Assembly: GCA_001606155.1 (NCBI GenBank) | Contig: LODT01000004.1 | Location: 1,401,624 to 1,465,623 of the forward strand | Length of the DNA: 64,000 nt | Source of the DNA: Tieghemostelium lacteum | Taxonomy: Eukaryota > Evosea > Eumycetozoa > Dictyosteliales > Raperosteliaceae | Reading direction: 5' to 3' | In this document: positions 45,943-59,346 of the stretch, one piece after another | Layout of the letters: each line of letters starts with the position of its first letter | How positions within the stretch are numbered: position 1 is the stretch's first letter | Position numbers and translations under genes: made by a program | Notes under the pieces: model-generated | The model's database searches: none | What the model saw: the letters and a program-made list of their open reading frames with translations, nothing else | What the model was told of the DNA's origin: nothing

Positions 45943-48138
45943 TTAATTTTCATCTTCACTTGAATCTGAAGTTTCAATTTCATCCAAGTTAACTGAAATT
46001 TCAGAAAATACTTGAATTCTAAATGATCTATTTACACCTTCTTTAAAAGTAGAAGGAATGATAGTGAAATCTCTTGATTGATCTGGTTTTACAATTAATT
46101 TACATGAAATATCATTTCTTTGTTCCCAAGAATTTGTCTTTACAAAAATCATCTCATTTTGGAAAGTATCAGCAGATTGTGGTTTAGAGTGATCTTCACG
46201 AGTCAATACAACAAAACCAATAGACTCATCAGCAATGGTAGAGTCTTGAATTAATTGAATGACTAAAGTTTGCTCCTCAGAGGATGGTTCAACTTTGAGA
46301 TGGAATTGTGGATTGTGGAAGAATTTCTCACCATTATTTGGAGCACCACCAGCACTCTTTCCAACCCAAGTACCTTTTGCTTGTTCAACTTCTTTCCATT
46401 CGCTGGTGAGTGGAGCAAAAGTTGCTTCTCTGTCGTCAGTAAACAATGTCAAATGGAATGCGCCTTCGATACCACTATCAAAAGTACTTGGAATGACAAT
46501 GTAATTACCTTGTTCCAAAGTCATGGTGCAACCAGCTGAACATACAAATTTAAATGATTCAGTTTTACCAACGGTATCACGGAATTCAATTGCACGTTTA
46601 CCTTGATCAACTTGTTTGATAACATAGAAACCTATGGATTTTTCATTGTCATCTTGAGATAATAATACACATGCTCTGGATTTCTTTGATAGATTGAAGA
46701 GGTATTGTGGATTCTTGGTCCAATTAGTTACTACATTGATATCAGCACCACCATTATTTTCACTCTTCCATAAACCATCAATAGTAATTTCTTTCCATTG
46801 TAATTCTTCAGATTTTGGTAATAGATTGAGCTCTAATTGATCAAGTTTCTCAGAGTCAATATTTAATTTATAACTACCTTTGAATCCAAATGTCTCTGCA
46901 TATGGAATTATAATATATTGTCCTTTTTCTAATTCAATGCTACAATCAATTGATGATGCTGGAATTGGACATGTAAAGTTATCAACTTTTTTAATATCAT
47001 TTGTTGTATCTAAAATAACTTTTTTGCTACCATTATAAAATGCTTTTAAATATATATCAATATTAATATTTAAATATTAAATTATTAGTTGTTAATTTTG
47101 ATTAATACATACAATCATAATTAATAACAAAGAAACTAACTCTTTGATCAATTCCTTTTGGTTGTCTTAATTTAATTATAAGTGGTACTTGATCTTCTTT
47201 AACAGTTAATAGATATTGTGAACATTTAATCCAATGTGGGTTATTGATTAATGAACCAAAGTTATTTTGTTCATTCCATTCACCGTCCAAAACAATACCT
47301 TTAAGTATTTCTTTTGGTGGTTCATTGAGAACAAATGTAATTTCTAATAAAACTTCAGCAGGTGGTTTAGCTTTTTTAGTGGCAGCTGTTGCTGGTAAAC
47401 TTACTGAACGTGCACGACCTTCAGATTGCTCACTATTGTTATTCTCTTCTGATCCAGATTGTGGGTCTTGTTTTTCTTTGGCATTTTCATCTGGATTTCC
47501 CTGTTGTTGTTGTTGTTGACCATCAACTGGTTTAATTCTATTGGTTCTCTTTTTATTTTGTGATAATGGGTACCATTTTTGTTCACCTTTGGCATTCAAT
47601 AGGTCATTGATTGGTAATGTTAATTTACCTGCCATTTTATCTTTAAAGAATAAATTCTTTTTCCATGCTTCAATTTCTAGTTCACTGGTTGGTCCAGATA
47701 CACGGCTAAAATTATGAGATAAATTGTTGTGTTAATATTGTTTTTTTTAGAAATTATAATTTTTAGAAAAATATTTCTTTGAAATGATATATTAAAATGC
47801 ATACAAATTAAAAACATCAACAAAAAAGTGATTTGGTAATGCTTTTGGTTTAACATCAGTCTTTAAAATCTTTAATTCACATTTACCATTCAAGAAATGA
47901 CATTGACATCCTCTGACTTCTTTGACTATAAATTTTAATGTTAATACCAAAAATTTCAAAATTATTATTATATTTTTAAATTAAAATTTTAAATACCTTT
48001 AACTTCAAGATTTCCATAAATAAATTTATCTTTAATATCTACAGTTCCATTTGATGGAGAACTAGTTGTGCTAGTTGTTGTTGTAGTAGTTGTTGGACTA
48101 GTTGTAATTGGTTGTATGGTATCTACCTCTGTTGACAT
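45943..48138 (-). CDS. cpl: calpain domain III repeat protein without protease core (Cpl/calpamodulin-like)
   Basis: Four exons: 48138-47997, 47925-47805, 47705-47113 and 47042-45943, total 651 aa. A Thr-rich start is followed by a C2-like domain (about residues 38-135: NLEVKVKEVRGCQCHFLNGK, then FVDVFNFRVSGPTSELEIEAW and LPINDLLNAKGEQKWYPL). Then come tandem calpain-type beta-sandwich (domain III) repeats, seen as GEWN..NNFGSL..NPHW, GLWKSENNGGADINVV..NPQYLF and GTWVGKSAGGAPNNGEKFFHNPQF. Each contains a YxxIPS/Y-type strand. No CysPc protease domain, EF hand or other catalytic site is present. The tail is acidic. Dictyostelium has known calpain-like proteins of this type; the binding function is inferred. 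Confidence 0.85.
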
Positions 48139-48675
48139 TTCAGTTGATTTAATTAAAAAGATGAAAAAAAAATTTTTTATTTTATAAAACTAATCCAAAA
48201 CTTTTTTTATTTGAATTTTTGGTTTCTTTTATATATGTTGTAAAAAATTTTATTTGAAATTAAAAAAATAATAACGAAGTTTCAAAATCAAACCATATGC
48301 TTTTTCAATTAAAAGATGAATGGTGTTTTGCCAAACGTATTTATAGAAAAAAAAATTACATTTTGAATAATTATTTTTTTTTTTTTGAAAACTCGAGTTT
48401 TTTTCAGATTATGTAAAATAGTGAACACATCACAGTGTTATTAATTTAATAAAGATTAATTTATCCTTTGTAATCCTTTATCCTTTTAAAAAAAAAAACT
48501 TCATTTAACGAACCTCCAAATTTTTTTTTTTTTTTTTTTTTCATTTTTTTTCTTTTTCAACTTAGTTAACTTTTTTTTTTTTAGTTTATTAAAATTTGTT
48601 CAAAAAACAACAAACAAAAAGAAATTTCTTTAAATAAACACAAGCGACAGCTATAAATATAATTAAACACAAACA
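48139..48675. other. divergent promoter region with long T tracts
   Basis: About 540 bp between the calpain-like and UBA/CUE-like genes. Several poly-T tracts of 10-20 bases precede the plus-strand ATG. No exon was recognised. Confidence 0.5.
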
Positions 48676-51600
48676 ATGGTGCGTAAGGAACAAACAACAT
48701 CTGGTAATGGTGGACAGACAAAATCTATAAGTAAAAAAGGTGGTGGCACTTTATTGGGTGATCATGTAGTTGAACACAGCAATAAACCAATAAAGTCTTC
48801 TGAAAAAGTTGTGGTAAATTCAGTTGGTACAGATAATAATTCTATAGCTGATCACAGAGATGAGGTCAAAAAAGTTAGAGATATCATTCCAAATTGGTCT
48901 GATGAAGATATCTTTTTCGCATTACAAAAGGAGAACTTTAATTACGAAAAAGTAATTCAATATATTTTAGATGGTGTAATTACCCCTGAATTTGGTACTT
49001 GGATGGAAGTAAAAGAAAAGAAAAAGGTATGTCTTAAATTTTAGAGATAGAGACAGGTGAGCATTGAGGGTTTTTTGTTTTTTTTTTATTTTTTCAACCC
49101 ACACCTCATTTTTTTTCTAATTTTTATTGATATTGAACATAAATGTGGGTGTATTATTCAATGCTCTCCCTCATGCAGAAGTTAACTGTTCATCAACTTT
49201 TTTTTTTTTTTTTCTTAAAATCCAATAATTTTTTAACAATTATTTTTAGAGCGAAGTAAAACCAAAATCAAAAGATGAATCTAGAGGTGGCAAAAAAGAT
49301 GAAAGTAAAGGATTAAAAGGAAATGTTTCAAATGGTAACAGTGCAAATAACAACACACAAAATAACAACACAGCAAGCAGTAGTATTAAAAAGGATAAAG
49401 TTTTAGATGATAAATCCCGTAAAAATAGAGGAGAATACAAGAAATCAAATGGTGCTGTAAATGGATCACCACCACAGTCATCACCAACTCCAGTTCACAA
49501 TAATAAACCACACAATGTTCCATCAAAGAGACCACATACCCTAAATGCTCAAGTACTTCAAGGTAATAAACAACAATCAGAATCAACTACTACTACCTCC
49601 ACCACCACCACCACAACTACAACTCCTTTGGTAGAAAATACCACACCACAACCAGTTGCTACAGCAACTCCAGTTACCACTGCCACCAATACTACCACCA
49701 ATACAACCACAGAAGCAGGTACCCACCCAAATATTTCCTCTGCAAGTAAAATGAGTGATCTTTTAATTGAAAATGAGAGAAAACGTACACAACAAGCTAC
49801 TAAACCAGCTCAACAACCACAACCACAACAACAACCTACACCAGTTTCTGTTCCATCATCCAATACCACTACCACCCCACAACCAGTTCAACAACCACAA
49901 CAACAACAACAATCTACACCAGTTTCTGTTCCATCATCTGCCACAACTACCGCCACTGCTGTTCCTCCACAAACTTCCACTACAGCTTCAACACCAACAC
50001 CTTCCACCTCAAATCCACAGCCAACTTCCTATTTGGCAGCAATTGTTAATGCTTCTAAACCAAAAGCACCACAACCAACTGTTGTTGCTACCCCACAACC
50101 AACTGCTACTTCTACAGCCGCTACCACCACCACCACACAACCAACTACTACCACTCCAGTGGCCACCACTACTACCACCACTAATGCTACAGCACCAACT
50201 ACTGTGGTACCACAACCAACTACTACCACTCCAGTGGCCACCACTACTACCACTACTCCAGTTCAACCAACTGAGGTTTCTACTACCCCAATAGCAGTAT
50301 CACAACCATCTACTCAAGTTACACCTACTCCAGTACAACAAACAACTCAACAACCAACCTCCACAATTGCAGTTCAACAACCAACTCAAGTTCAACAACA
50401 ACCAAGACAAAATTTTGGAACTAAACCAGGTAGTACTCAATCATGGAAAGCAAAAGAATCACCAAGCCAATCTCGTGGTACTATTGGTGGTAATAAACCT
50501 CAAATTAAAAACTTTGACACCCCAGTTGCCTTACCAGATACTGTCAATTTTGATCCAAACTTTGAAGCTCAATTTGGAAAGAACCCATCTTTGGAAACCT
50601 CAACCACAGTTGTCAGTGTAGTTGAACAACAACAAGTTCAACAAACTCCACAACCAGTTGTACAACAACAACCACAACAAGTTCACCAACAACCAGTTCA
50701 ACAAACTGTTCATCAACAACATCAACAACATCAACCACAAAATGTTTCAAAACAAGTTCATCACCAAACTCAACCACACCACAGTAACCCAATTAGCCAA
50801 CAAGTTAACCAACAAAATCAATACCAAGGCTTCCCAATGATGGATGCTAATCACTCAATGATGATGCCAGATTCAGATTTACATCACCCAGGTTACAATA
50901 CAGGATATGCCAGCCCATATATGATGCCAATGCCATTCTTTGAGGACTCTGATTTTAGAATTAGACAACAACAATTTTATGACAGTTATCCACAACAACA
51001 ACAACCACAAATCTACAATAACAATAGAACCACTTCACCAGTTAACCAAACTCCAGACCAAGGTACTAAACAATTTAGAAACAGTGGTGGTAATAACCCA
51101 ACTTATAGAGGTCATGTACAAGATCAAACCAACCAACCAGGCCAAAATCCAACTAATCAACCACCATCACAATCACCACCTCCATATGGTGTTCCATATC
51201 TACAATATTACCCATATTACACTCAACAATTCCAAGGTTACCCATACTACTCTCCACACAAATACCATATGCCAGGTCCAAGATATAACTACCAACAAGA
51301 CGATCACGATTTTAGAGCTGGTCAATATAATAACTACAGTAACTTTAACGATCAATCACAGCAACAACAACAGCAACAACAACAACCAAATCAAAATACA
51401 AAACAACAGATTCCAGGAAACCCACAACAATTGGGACAATCACCAAGTGTTCCTATCAAAAATAACCAATTCACTCACCAACAACAACAACAACAACCAC
51501 AACCACAACCACAACCACAAGATATTCCAAACCAATACAAAGGCTATAACCCAAACTATTACAATCAACAATCACAACAAACACAACAAATGCCAGTTAT

Positions 51601-51682
51601 AAATAATCAACAATCACATTTTTATAATCCACAAAATTTTCAACCACAAACTCACCAACCCAGACAAAATAATTTTCAATAA
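48676..51682 (+). CDS. Gln/Thr/Pro-rich protein with UBA/CUE-like (GIP1-N type) domain
   Basis: Two exons (48676-49026, 49250-51682), 927 aa. Residues about 60-105 form the only ordered domain (DEVKKVRDIIPNWSDEDIFF, ALQKENFNYEKVIQYILDG), a three-helix UBA/CUE-like fold most like the N-terminal domain of plant GIP1 and animal UBAP2-type proteins. Basic and Ser-rich sequence follows, then about 600 residues of Thr/Pro/Gln/Asn-rich sequence with repeated PTTTTPVATTTT-type units and YYPYY-rich prion-like stretches. Such composition is typical of stress-granule or RNP scaffolds, so ubiquitin or RNP binding is inferred. The 223-bp intron is unusually structured (listed separately). Confidence 0.75.
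49059..49166 (+). ncRNA. candidate structured element in intron (nested stems)
   Basis: Within the 223-bp intron, GAGCATTGA (49059-49067) pairs perfectly with TCAATGCTC (49158-49166). Nested inside, ACCCACA (49097-49103) pairs with TGTGGGT (49144-49150). The GC-richer arms stand out against T-rich spacer. It could be an intronic small RNA or a splicing-related fold. No snoRNA boxes were identified. Confidence 0.3.
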
Positions 51683-51921
51683 TCAAACTTCTCACCACAA
51701 CTACAATATATAATCCAAAACAATTTTAATAGTGATTAAATAATAGTTATTTAAAACAACAAAGACTTTGTAAAGAAAAAAAAAATCAAAAGAGAATTAT
51801 CTAAAACCAAATATTTTAATAAAGAATAACAAGTCTATTTTATTTATTCACTTTATTAATCCTCAAAATATATACACTTTTGGTTTTTTTTTTTTTTAAT
51901 GAAGTAAAAATCAAAAGAACA

Positions 51922-53342
51922 ATGTTTGATTATAGATTAAAAATCAAAAATGCCTCTCAAATTGTTGTGATTACATCTAATAAAAAGCCATATCTAATTG
52001 GGAAGGATATGAGTAATGTAAGTTGTAGGACTGTAAATGTGTGTTTTGTGTTCCAATATGACTAATATCAATAGCTATTTCCAAAATAAATAGATTGAAA
52101 TTGTTGAAAATTCATCAATGATTGTAGATAACCAAGGAAAGATCATTGAAATTAATAAAAATGAGATTATTGAGGAAAAATATAGCAACTCTACATTTGA
52201 AAGAGTAATTGATTGTACTGGTAAATCTATTATACCAGGATTTGTAGATGGACATACACATCCAGTGTTCAGTGGTGATAGAGTACATGAATTTGCAATG
52301 AAATTAGCAGGTGCTACCTATTTGGATGTTCATAAAGCTGGTGGAGGAATTCAATTTACAGTTCAACATACTCGTCAATCAACTGAAAAAGAACTGTTAG
52401 ATTTATTATTAGCACGTTTAGATAGAATGCTCAAACATGGTACAACTACTATTGAAGCAAAAAGTGGTTACGGTCTTGAGACTGAAACTGAAATGAAAAT
52501 GTTAAAAGTACTCCATCAAGCTAATAAAACACATCCAATTGATATTGTATCAACCTACTTGGGTGCACATTCAATTCCAAAAGGTTTAACTGCACAAGAG
52601 GCTACTGATGATATTATAAATAATCAATTACCTGAATTAAAAGTATGTGTCTAATATTTTTAATTATATAAATCTAAACTAACTTTATTATTTAATCTCT
52701 TTTTACAAAAAGAGATTAAAAGAATTAAATGAAATATCACCAAGTAATATTGATGTATTTTTGGAAAAAGGTATATATGAACAGGAACATAGTAAACAAA
52801 TTTTGAATGAAGGAAAGAAATTAGGATTAAATATCAATTTTCATGGTGATGAATTAACTTATCAAAGATCTGGTGAAATAGGTGAAGAATTACAGGCATT
52901 GGCAATTAGCCATCTAGAAAAAGTATCTGAAGAAGGAATGATTGCAATGTCAAAAACACCAACATTCGCAGTATTACTACCAACTACTGCTTATATTCTC
53001 AGATTAGAGGTGCCACCTGCCAGAAGAATGATTGAATTAAATGTACCTGTGGCATTAGGTAGTGATTTTAATCCAAATGCACATTGTATGTCCATGCCAT
53101 TTGTTATGAATTTGGCATGTGTTCTAATGAAAATGAACATGTCAGAGGCATTAGTTGCAGCCACTTTAAATTCAGCTGCCTCTTTAGGTCTTTCAAAATC
53201 ACATGGTTCCTTGGAGGTTGGTAAATATGCTGATATGCTAATAATAAATAATCAAAAATGGGAACATATAATTTATGAACTAATTGATCCACCTATTCAA
53301 TATGTTATTAAAAATGGTAACATTTTAATTGAAAATAAATAA
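51922..53342 (+). CDS. amdhd1: imidazolonepropionase (histidine degradation)
   Basis: Amidohydrolase that opens imidazolone-5-propionate to formiminoglutamate, third step of histidine catabolism. Three exons: 51922-52017, 52094-52642 and 52713-53342, total 424 aa (human AMDHD1 is 426). Metal and active-site motifs: GFVDGHTHPVFSGDRVHEF, KSGYGLETETEMKML, STYLGAHSIP, NFHGDEL and LGSDFNPNAHCMSMPFVMNL. The start at MFDYRLKIKNASQIVV was preferred over an upstream in-frame codon in the T tract because it matches the family N-terminus. Introns are 76 and 70 bp. Confidence 0.95.
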
Positions 53343-53393
53343 CAATATTTTAATTATACACAAGTTGTGTAATAAAAATTTTAATAATTTATT

Positions 53394-54467
53394 TTAATAA
53401 GCTAAATAAGCTAAATAAGAATAAAAATCAAAAGCAATAGTATTTTCAAAAGTATAGGTTGTTGTTTTCTGACTTTGAATATTATATACATTTACTAGAA
53501 TTCTAGAATAGTCACCACCCATGAATATTATATTCTCTTGGTCCTCTGAGATAATTGCTTGTGCACCAGGGGAGGCTGATGACGGAGCTTGATATAGTAC
53601 CTTAGCATATGCAATATTGTCCTGTGAAAATTCAATTTGATATAATATGGTTTGAATTGCATTTAGATTGTTCAATAATAAATAATATTGATCTTGAATC
53701 TGAATTGGTGTGGTTTTTGGAAGTTGGCTAATTAGAGATGGATCAATTCCCTCGACTATAAACGCTGTGGTATCTTCAGTTGCTAGATTGGTAATGAGAA
53801 GAGTTGGTGTATTTGTTAATCTGGTAAAAAAGAATGAGGTTACATTCATATTGTTACCAGTAGCACAACTTATGGCTGGATTTTGATTGGATGTTGTATA
53901 TTCAGTAGTAAAGTTTTGAATAGCACCATTTGATAGATCCCAATATAAATAAACAACGTAGTTATGTCCATTATTACCACTCAATGTAATGATATTTTCA
54001 CTACCATATCCATATTGAATTGGTAAATTGGTATAAAAATCACTAATTAAATTATCTAATGGTTCAGATGTTTGACTTATACTTCCATTCTAAATATTAT
54101 AAATTATATTAAATTAATGTCAATTGTTCTTATTATGATGATGATGATGATGATGATGCTACTTGATGTTAATTACACTCACATTTAAATATAAGGTACC
54201 ATATTGATATTGTAATCTATTTTCATAAAATACAATAAGTTCACTTGGTGATATCATCTCTAAAACATTTAATACAAAAGCTTTATTTTGATAATTCAAT
54301 TGAATGATACTAATATTTTGATTAATCAAATCAAATGAAATTACTTGATTAGATTTTCCTGCAGCCGTATTGGAATTAAATGCCAAAATGGTTTCTACTG
54401 ATTCGCTAACCTTTAAATAAACTAATAATATAATTGTGATACAAATTAACTTTTTGATTAATTTCAT
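53394..54467 (-). CDS. secreted protein of unknown function
   Basis: Two exons (54467-54183 with donor GTGAGT, 54089-53394) give 326 aa. A signal peptide spans about residues 1-23 (KKLICITIILLVYLKVSES). The remainder is beta-strand-rich with repeated short hydrophobic stretches and about eight N-x-S/T sites, with only one Cys after the signal. The pattern of ILAFNSN, VISFDL, VLYQAPSSASPG and IIFMGGD suggests a propeller-like extracellular protein, but no family was recognised. The intron carries a (GAT)n run at about 54137-54158. It is convergent with imidazolonepropionase, 51 bp apart. Confidence 0.72.
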
Positions 54468-54926
54468 TATTATATTCAGTTGTTATTCTTATAAACAAAG
54501 ATCCAATTTTCTTTTTTTTTATAAATGATTTTTTGTGATTAGTTTTTTACGAGCCACTAAATATTATCTCCGAGCTTTTTTAAAACCCAAGAAATATGCA
54601 TCGTTCCATCTTAAAGTTAAAAACAACTCAAGAAATTCTTGATAACTCGAATATTTGGTTTATCCCAAAATAAATTATGTGATGATGTGTAGACTTTTTT
54701 TTTTCAAATTAAAAAAAAAATTGCATAATGACTGTATGAATAGGTTTCTATTCTGACATTGCAAATAAAATAAAATAAAATATACTTGATTTTTTATTTA
54801 TTTATAGATAGAATTTAAAAAAGTCAAAGGTATTGATTGAAATATTTATTTTTTTTTTTTGAATTGTGAAAAATATTTAGTTTTTTTTTTTTTTTGATGA
54901 TCATTATTTTATTTTTTGTACATTAG
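54468..54926. other. divergent promoter between secreted orphan and Sec31
   Basis: AT-rich region with several T tracts. A TTAG immediately before the Sec31 ATG could be an acceptor of a 5'UTR intron. No coding exon was recognised. Confidence 0.45.
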
Positions 54927-57900
54927 ATGTCAAAATTAAAAGAAATACAAAGTCAATCGACTATAGCATGGAGTCCACTTTCTAGTCTACCTGATTTAAT
55001 TGCCACAGGTACAGTTAGTGGTACTATTAGTGCTGATTTTGATACAAGTTCACAACTCTCAATATATTCTTTGGATATTAAGAATGAACAATCACAACAA
55101 ATGACATTGAAAGGAAAAGTATCCGCAAGTAATAGGTAAATAATCAAAAATTAAAACTTATACACAAATATATTAGATTTATTAATATAGTTGATAAAAA
55201 ATACAGATTTAATAAAATTGTTTGGAAAGGTGAAAATGATCAATTCTCCAAAGGTTTAATTATTGGTGCAATGGATAATGGTGTAATTAATGTTTGGGAT
55301 GCTTCAAAAATTTTAAAGTAAAATTATACACCACAACATGAGACATTATAGTACTACAGAATAATTTTACTAATATATAGCATTAAAAAAAGTTCAAATA
55401 ACAGTGAAAATAATAATACAGGTTTAATTGGAGCAGCACAACAACACACAACAACAGTAAATAGTATTGATTTAAATCTTAATCAAATTAGTTTATTGGC
55501 AAGTGGTGGAACAGATTCTGAAATTTTTGTATGGGATTTATCTAACCCAACTGCACCAACAAGTTATGTACCTGGTCCAAAGATTCAACCAAGTAGTGAT
55601 ATTGTCACTGTAAAATGGAATGGAGTATTTCCACACATTCTTGGTTCAACTAACAGCCAGAATATCATTGTTTGGGATCTAAAGAGTAAGAGACCAATTT
55701 TCAATTTCAATGATCGTGTAAAGAAATGTCGTTATCGTTCTATTCAATGGTCTCCAACTGAACCAACTCAATTAATTGCTGCTTCTGAGTCTGATGATTC
55801 TCCAATTATTCAACTTTGGGACCTTCGTAATACTCACTCTCCAATTAGATCTTTAGAATCACATAGCAAAGGTGTCTGGGGTCTATCTTGGTGTACTTTT
55901 GACACTAGTCTATTATTATCTTGCGCTAGAGATAATAAAACCATTTGTTGGAATATTGATACTGGTGATGTTTTGTGTGAAATTACCCCTCCAACACCAC
56001 CACAACAACAACAATTGGGATCAGAAGTTTGGAATTTTGATGTTCAATGGTCACCAAAAGTACCAGGATTATTAGCTACATCATCATTCACTGGATCAGT
56101 TCAAACCTATTCATTACAAGATGTCAATGCTAAAAATCAACCAGCACAAATTAATTCAATGGGACTTCAAGAACCTGGAAAGAAAGCTACTCTAAAACAC
56201 ACTCCAAAATGGTTAAAAAGACCATGTGGTGTGTCATTTGGTTTTGGTGGTAAATTAGTGTGTTTTGGACAACAACCAAAAAAGAAACCAACCACATCAC
56301 CACAACAATCAACAGCACAGGCAACTCAACAATTTAAAGTTAATATTGTAAAGATTGCAACTGAACAACAACTATTAGAGAGATCACAGGTACTGGAACA
56401 AACTATTCAATCTGGAAACTATGAGGAATATTGTCAAGAGAAAATTAATCAATCTCTGACTGAAGATGAAAAATCAACTTGGGGTTTCTTAAAGTTATTA
56501 TTCTCAAAGAACGAACGTCAACAGATTCTAAATTATCTTGGCTATGATATTGAATATATAAAAACTGAATTACAAAAATTCATTTCTACTCTACCTGAAA
56601 TTCAAATTTCTACTTCCTTAAAGAGTGATGCTGTTAATGGTATTAGTAGCATCACCACCACCACTGACAATGATGGTGGTGAAGATTCAAAAAAACCAAA
56701 TGGTAGTGGTGGCAGTGATGATAACACTGTTAATGAATTATTTAGTGGTGGTGATCAAGAATTCCCAAGTCAAACTCAAGAATCACCAAGTGCCTTACCA
56801 TCTATGTTAACGGTTAGTAAAAGTCTAAATGAACCAATTCAATTCCCAGGCAGTGGAAATGAACAAATGATAACCAAAGCTCTTATGATTGGTGACAATC
56901 AATTGGCAATTGATTGCTGTCTACGTCTTGGAAGACTAAGTGATGCTTTAATATTGGCACATGCTGCTGGTCCAACATTTTGGAAACAAACTCAAGAAGC
57001 CTATTTTGAAATTCAAAAGTCACCATTTACTCGTGTTGTTAGTTGTATTGTTAATAAGGACTTTGAACATTTGGTACGTTCATGCGATTTACAAGATTGG
57101 AAAGCTACTCTATCCGTTTTGTGTACCTATGCTACTGCTACTGTATTACGTGAACTATCTGGTATACTTGGTGATCGTCTAGATCAAGAGGCAAACGATA
57201 CAAAATCAGCTATACTATGTTACATTTGTGCTGGTGATATTGATAAGACTGTCCAAATTTGGACACGTTCAACTCTAAGAGAATCTTCAACTGATGATCT
57301 ACAATCATTTATTGAAAAAGTTTCCATCTTTAGAAATAGTGGTTGTTCCAATACCAATACACCTCTAAATGATTTACTTTCAATTAAATATTCAAAATAT
57401 GCCGAATTACTAGCTTCTCAAGGTAATTTACAATCATCTCTAAGATATCTATCTTTGGCTTCCAATTCAGCTAGAGGTGCTATTTTATTTGATAGAGTTT
57501 ATCATTCAACAAATCAACACTCGGGTATCCCAGTTCCACCTTTCCCATTCCAATTAGTAAATATTGGTGGTACTGTTACCAACTCTATTTCTCAAACAAA
57601 TAATAATATTAATAATAGATTTACAGCTCAACCACAACAATTATTGGGTCAAAATAATGTATTTAATCAACAACAACAACAACAACAACAACAACAAACA
57701 GTACCAATGCCACCAATAATTCCAGTTAGTAAACAACCACCAGTTAACCAAATGAATTATATACCAGTTAATAATTATCAACAACCACCTCCAATAACCA
57801 CTGCATCACATTTACATACACAACCACCACCAGTAGTTAATATGGTACCACCACCAACTAATTTTGGCCCACCACCAGTATTACCAGTTAATTTAAACCA

Positions 57901-58028
57901 AAATACTGCAGGAGTTACAACTACTACTGGATATATTTCACCAATGAATATTTCACAACCACCACCAATAACAAATATTCAATATGGTACTGCCACTAAT
58001 ACATTTGGAGGACCACCACCTGTATACC

Positions 58029-58096
<68 letters not shown>

Positions 58097-58606
58097 GTAA
58101 TAACACCAACTGTTCCAGATGTACCACCAATGATGATGACAAGTTCACCAATGAAACAAACTACAACTGCTTCTGATAATCAATCACCAAAGAACAGTGA
58201 TTCCATTTCACAACCACCACCAAAACCAAACGTTCATAATACAACCAGCATACCAGGTACCCCAACACTTGAATCATCATTATCAGTTAATCCACAAGAT
58301 CTCATTGATAAACTTCAATTATCAATTAATAATCTTCAACAAAAATCACTACAATCACCACAACTAAAACAATTGTGGGAAGATGCCAATAAGAGATGTC
58401 CAACTCTAGTACAAAAAATTAACAAAAAAGAAGTTTCTAATGAGGCTCTAAATGCTCTCCAAGTAGTAATCAATGCCATACATGAAGGTGATTTTAAGAA
58501 GGCTAATGAAAAATACACTCAATTAACTTCTACAAGTTATTGGAATGAAATTGGTTCGGCTTCAATGGTTGGTGTTAAACGTTTAATTGATTTAGGTTCA
58601 AGATAA
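54927..58606 (+). CDS. sec31: Sec31, COPII outer coat subunit
   Basis: Forms the outer cage of ER-to-Golgi vesicles with Sec13. Three exons (54927-55135, 55207-55317, 55381-58606), 1181 aa. The N-terminal WD40 propeller has blades such as INVWDAS, IFVWDLSNP, IIVWDLKSK and IIQLWDLRN, and contains KCRYRSIQWSPTEPTQL and GHS-like HSKGVWGLSWC. The ancestral coatomer element (helical solenoid) covers about residues 480-760 (ALMIGDNQLAIDCCLRLGRL, DALILAHAAG). The C-terminal part is Pro/Gln-rich, including a long poly-Gln, and ends with the conserved Sec31 helix region (KLQLSINNLQQ through WNEIGSASMVGVKRLIDLG). Confidence 0.95.
58028..58095 (+). repeat. (CAA)n coding microsatellite, poly-Gln of Sec31
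   Basis: Uninterrupted run of about 23 CAA codons in the Pro/Gln-rich region of Sec31. Confidence 0.95.
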
Positions 58607-58807
58607 AAATTATTCCAACTTTCCTTAATCCCCATCCTAATTAAAATAATTAATAATAATAATTTTAAATAAAAATAATAAATAAATGATGATATATCAA
58701 TAAAATATAATCGGTTTTGTTTTTTGATAATTACAATATATATTTGGTTTACTAATAATGACATCACCACAATACTTTAATAAAATATTAATATTTAATG
58801 TATTTTT

Positions 58808-59295
58808 TTAGGAACATTTTTGTGAAATATTTGTATTAGTTCCACAAGCACCACCACCACAACATTGTGATTGTTCTTCTTGACTTTCATCTAAAGCTAT
58901 TTTACCTCTTTTCTTTCTAATTTTTTGATCTCCTATAAACTCATAGGTATGGTTTAAATCTGTATCTTTATGAAATTTTAATTCTATTATATAAATGTTA
59001 ACATAAGATATAATGATAATTTCAAATTATATTATTATTATTATTATTTACCAAATCTAGTTTCTGATTTTCTAACAGCTTGCACTAAATTTGTTAATAA
59101 AAAATTTGATACTGCATTTGCATGTTCTACAAGTTCTTCAATCTTTTTTTCATCTGTAACTAATTGATTTTCTCTATATTGTTGTCTAGTTTGATGTAAT
59201 ACATTGTTAAGAGTTTTTAAATCTTGATTAAATACTCTTTTTTCAGTTCTTAATAAATTTATGTAGGAATTTAAAACTCTATTTCTTAGTGCCAT
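58808..59295 (-). CDS. lyrm7: LYRM7/Mzm1-like complex III assembly factor with Cys-rich tail
   Basis: Mitochondrial matrix chaperone that stabilises the Rieske protein before insertion into complex III. Two exons (59295-59052, 58983-58808), 139 aa. LYR-type start (VLNSYINLLRTEKRVFNQD), then a helix with KKIEELVEHANAVSNFLLTN, and LKFHKDTDLNHTYEF which matches the Lys..Asp block near the end of LYRM7. About 25 residues follow that are not in animal LYRM7, including CCGGGACG and a final KCS. The extra Cys motif might bind metal. Assignment rests on pattern recognition. Confidence 0.8.
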
Positions 59296-59346
59296 ATTGA
59301 AAAATGAAAAAAATGAATCGATTTTTATTTTTTTTTATTTCCCTCC

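Noticed and set aside
49767-51602. Long overlapping frames (175, 84 and 220 aa) within the Gln/Thr-rich gene
   Set aside because: Frame shifts of CAA/ACC repeats; the annotated frame is linked by splicing to the UBA/CUE-like exon.
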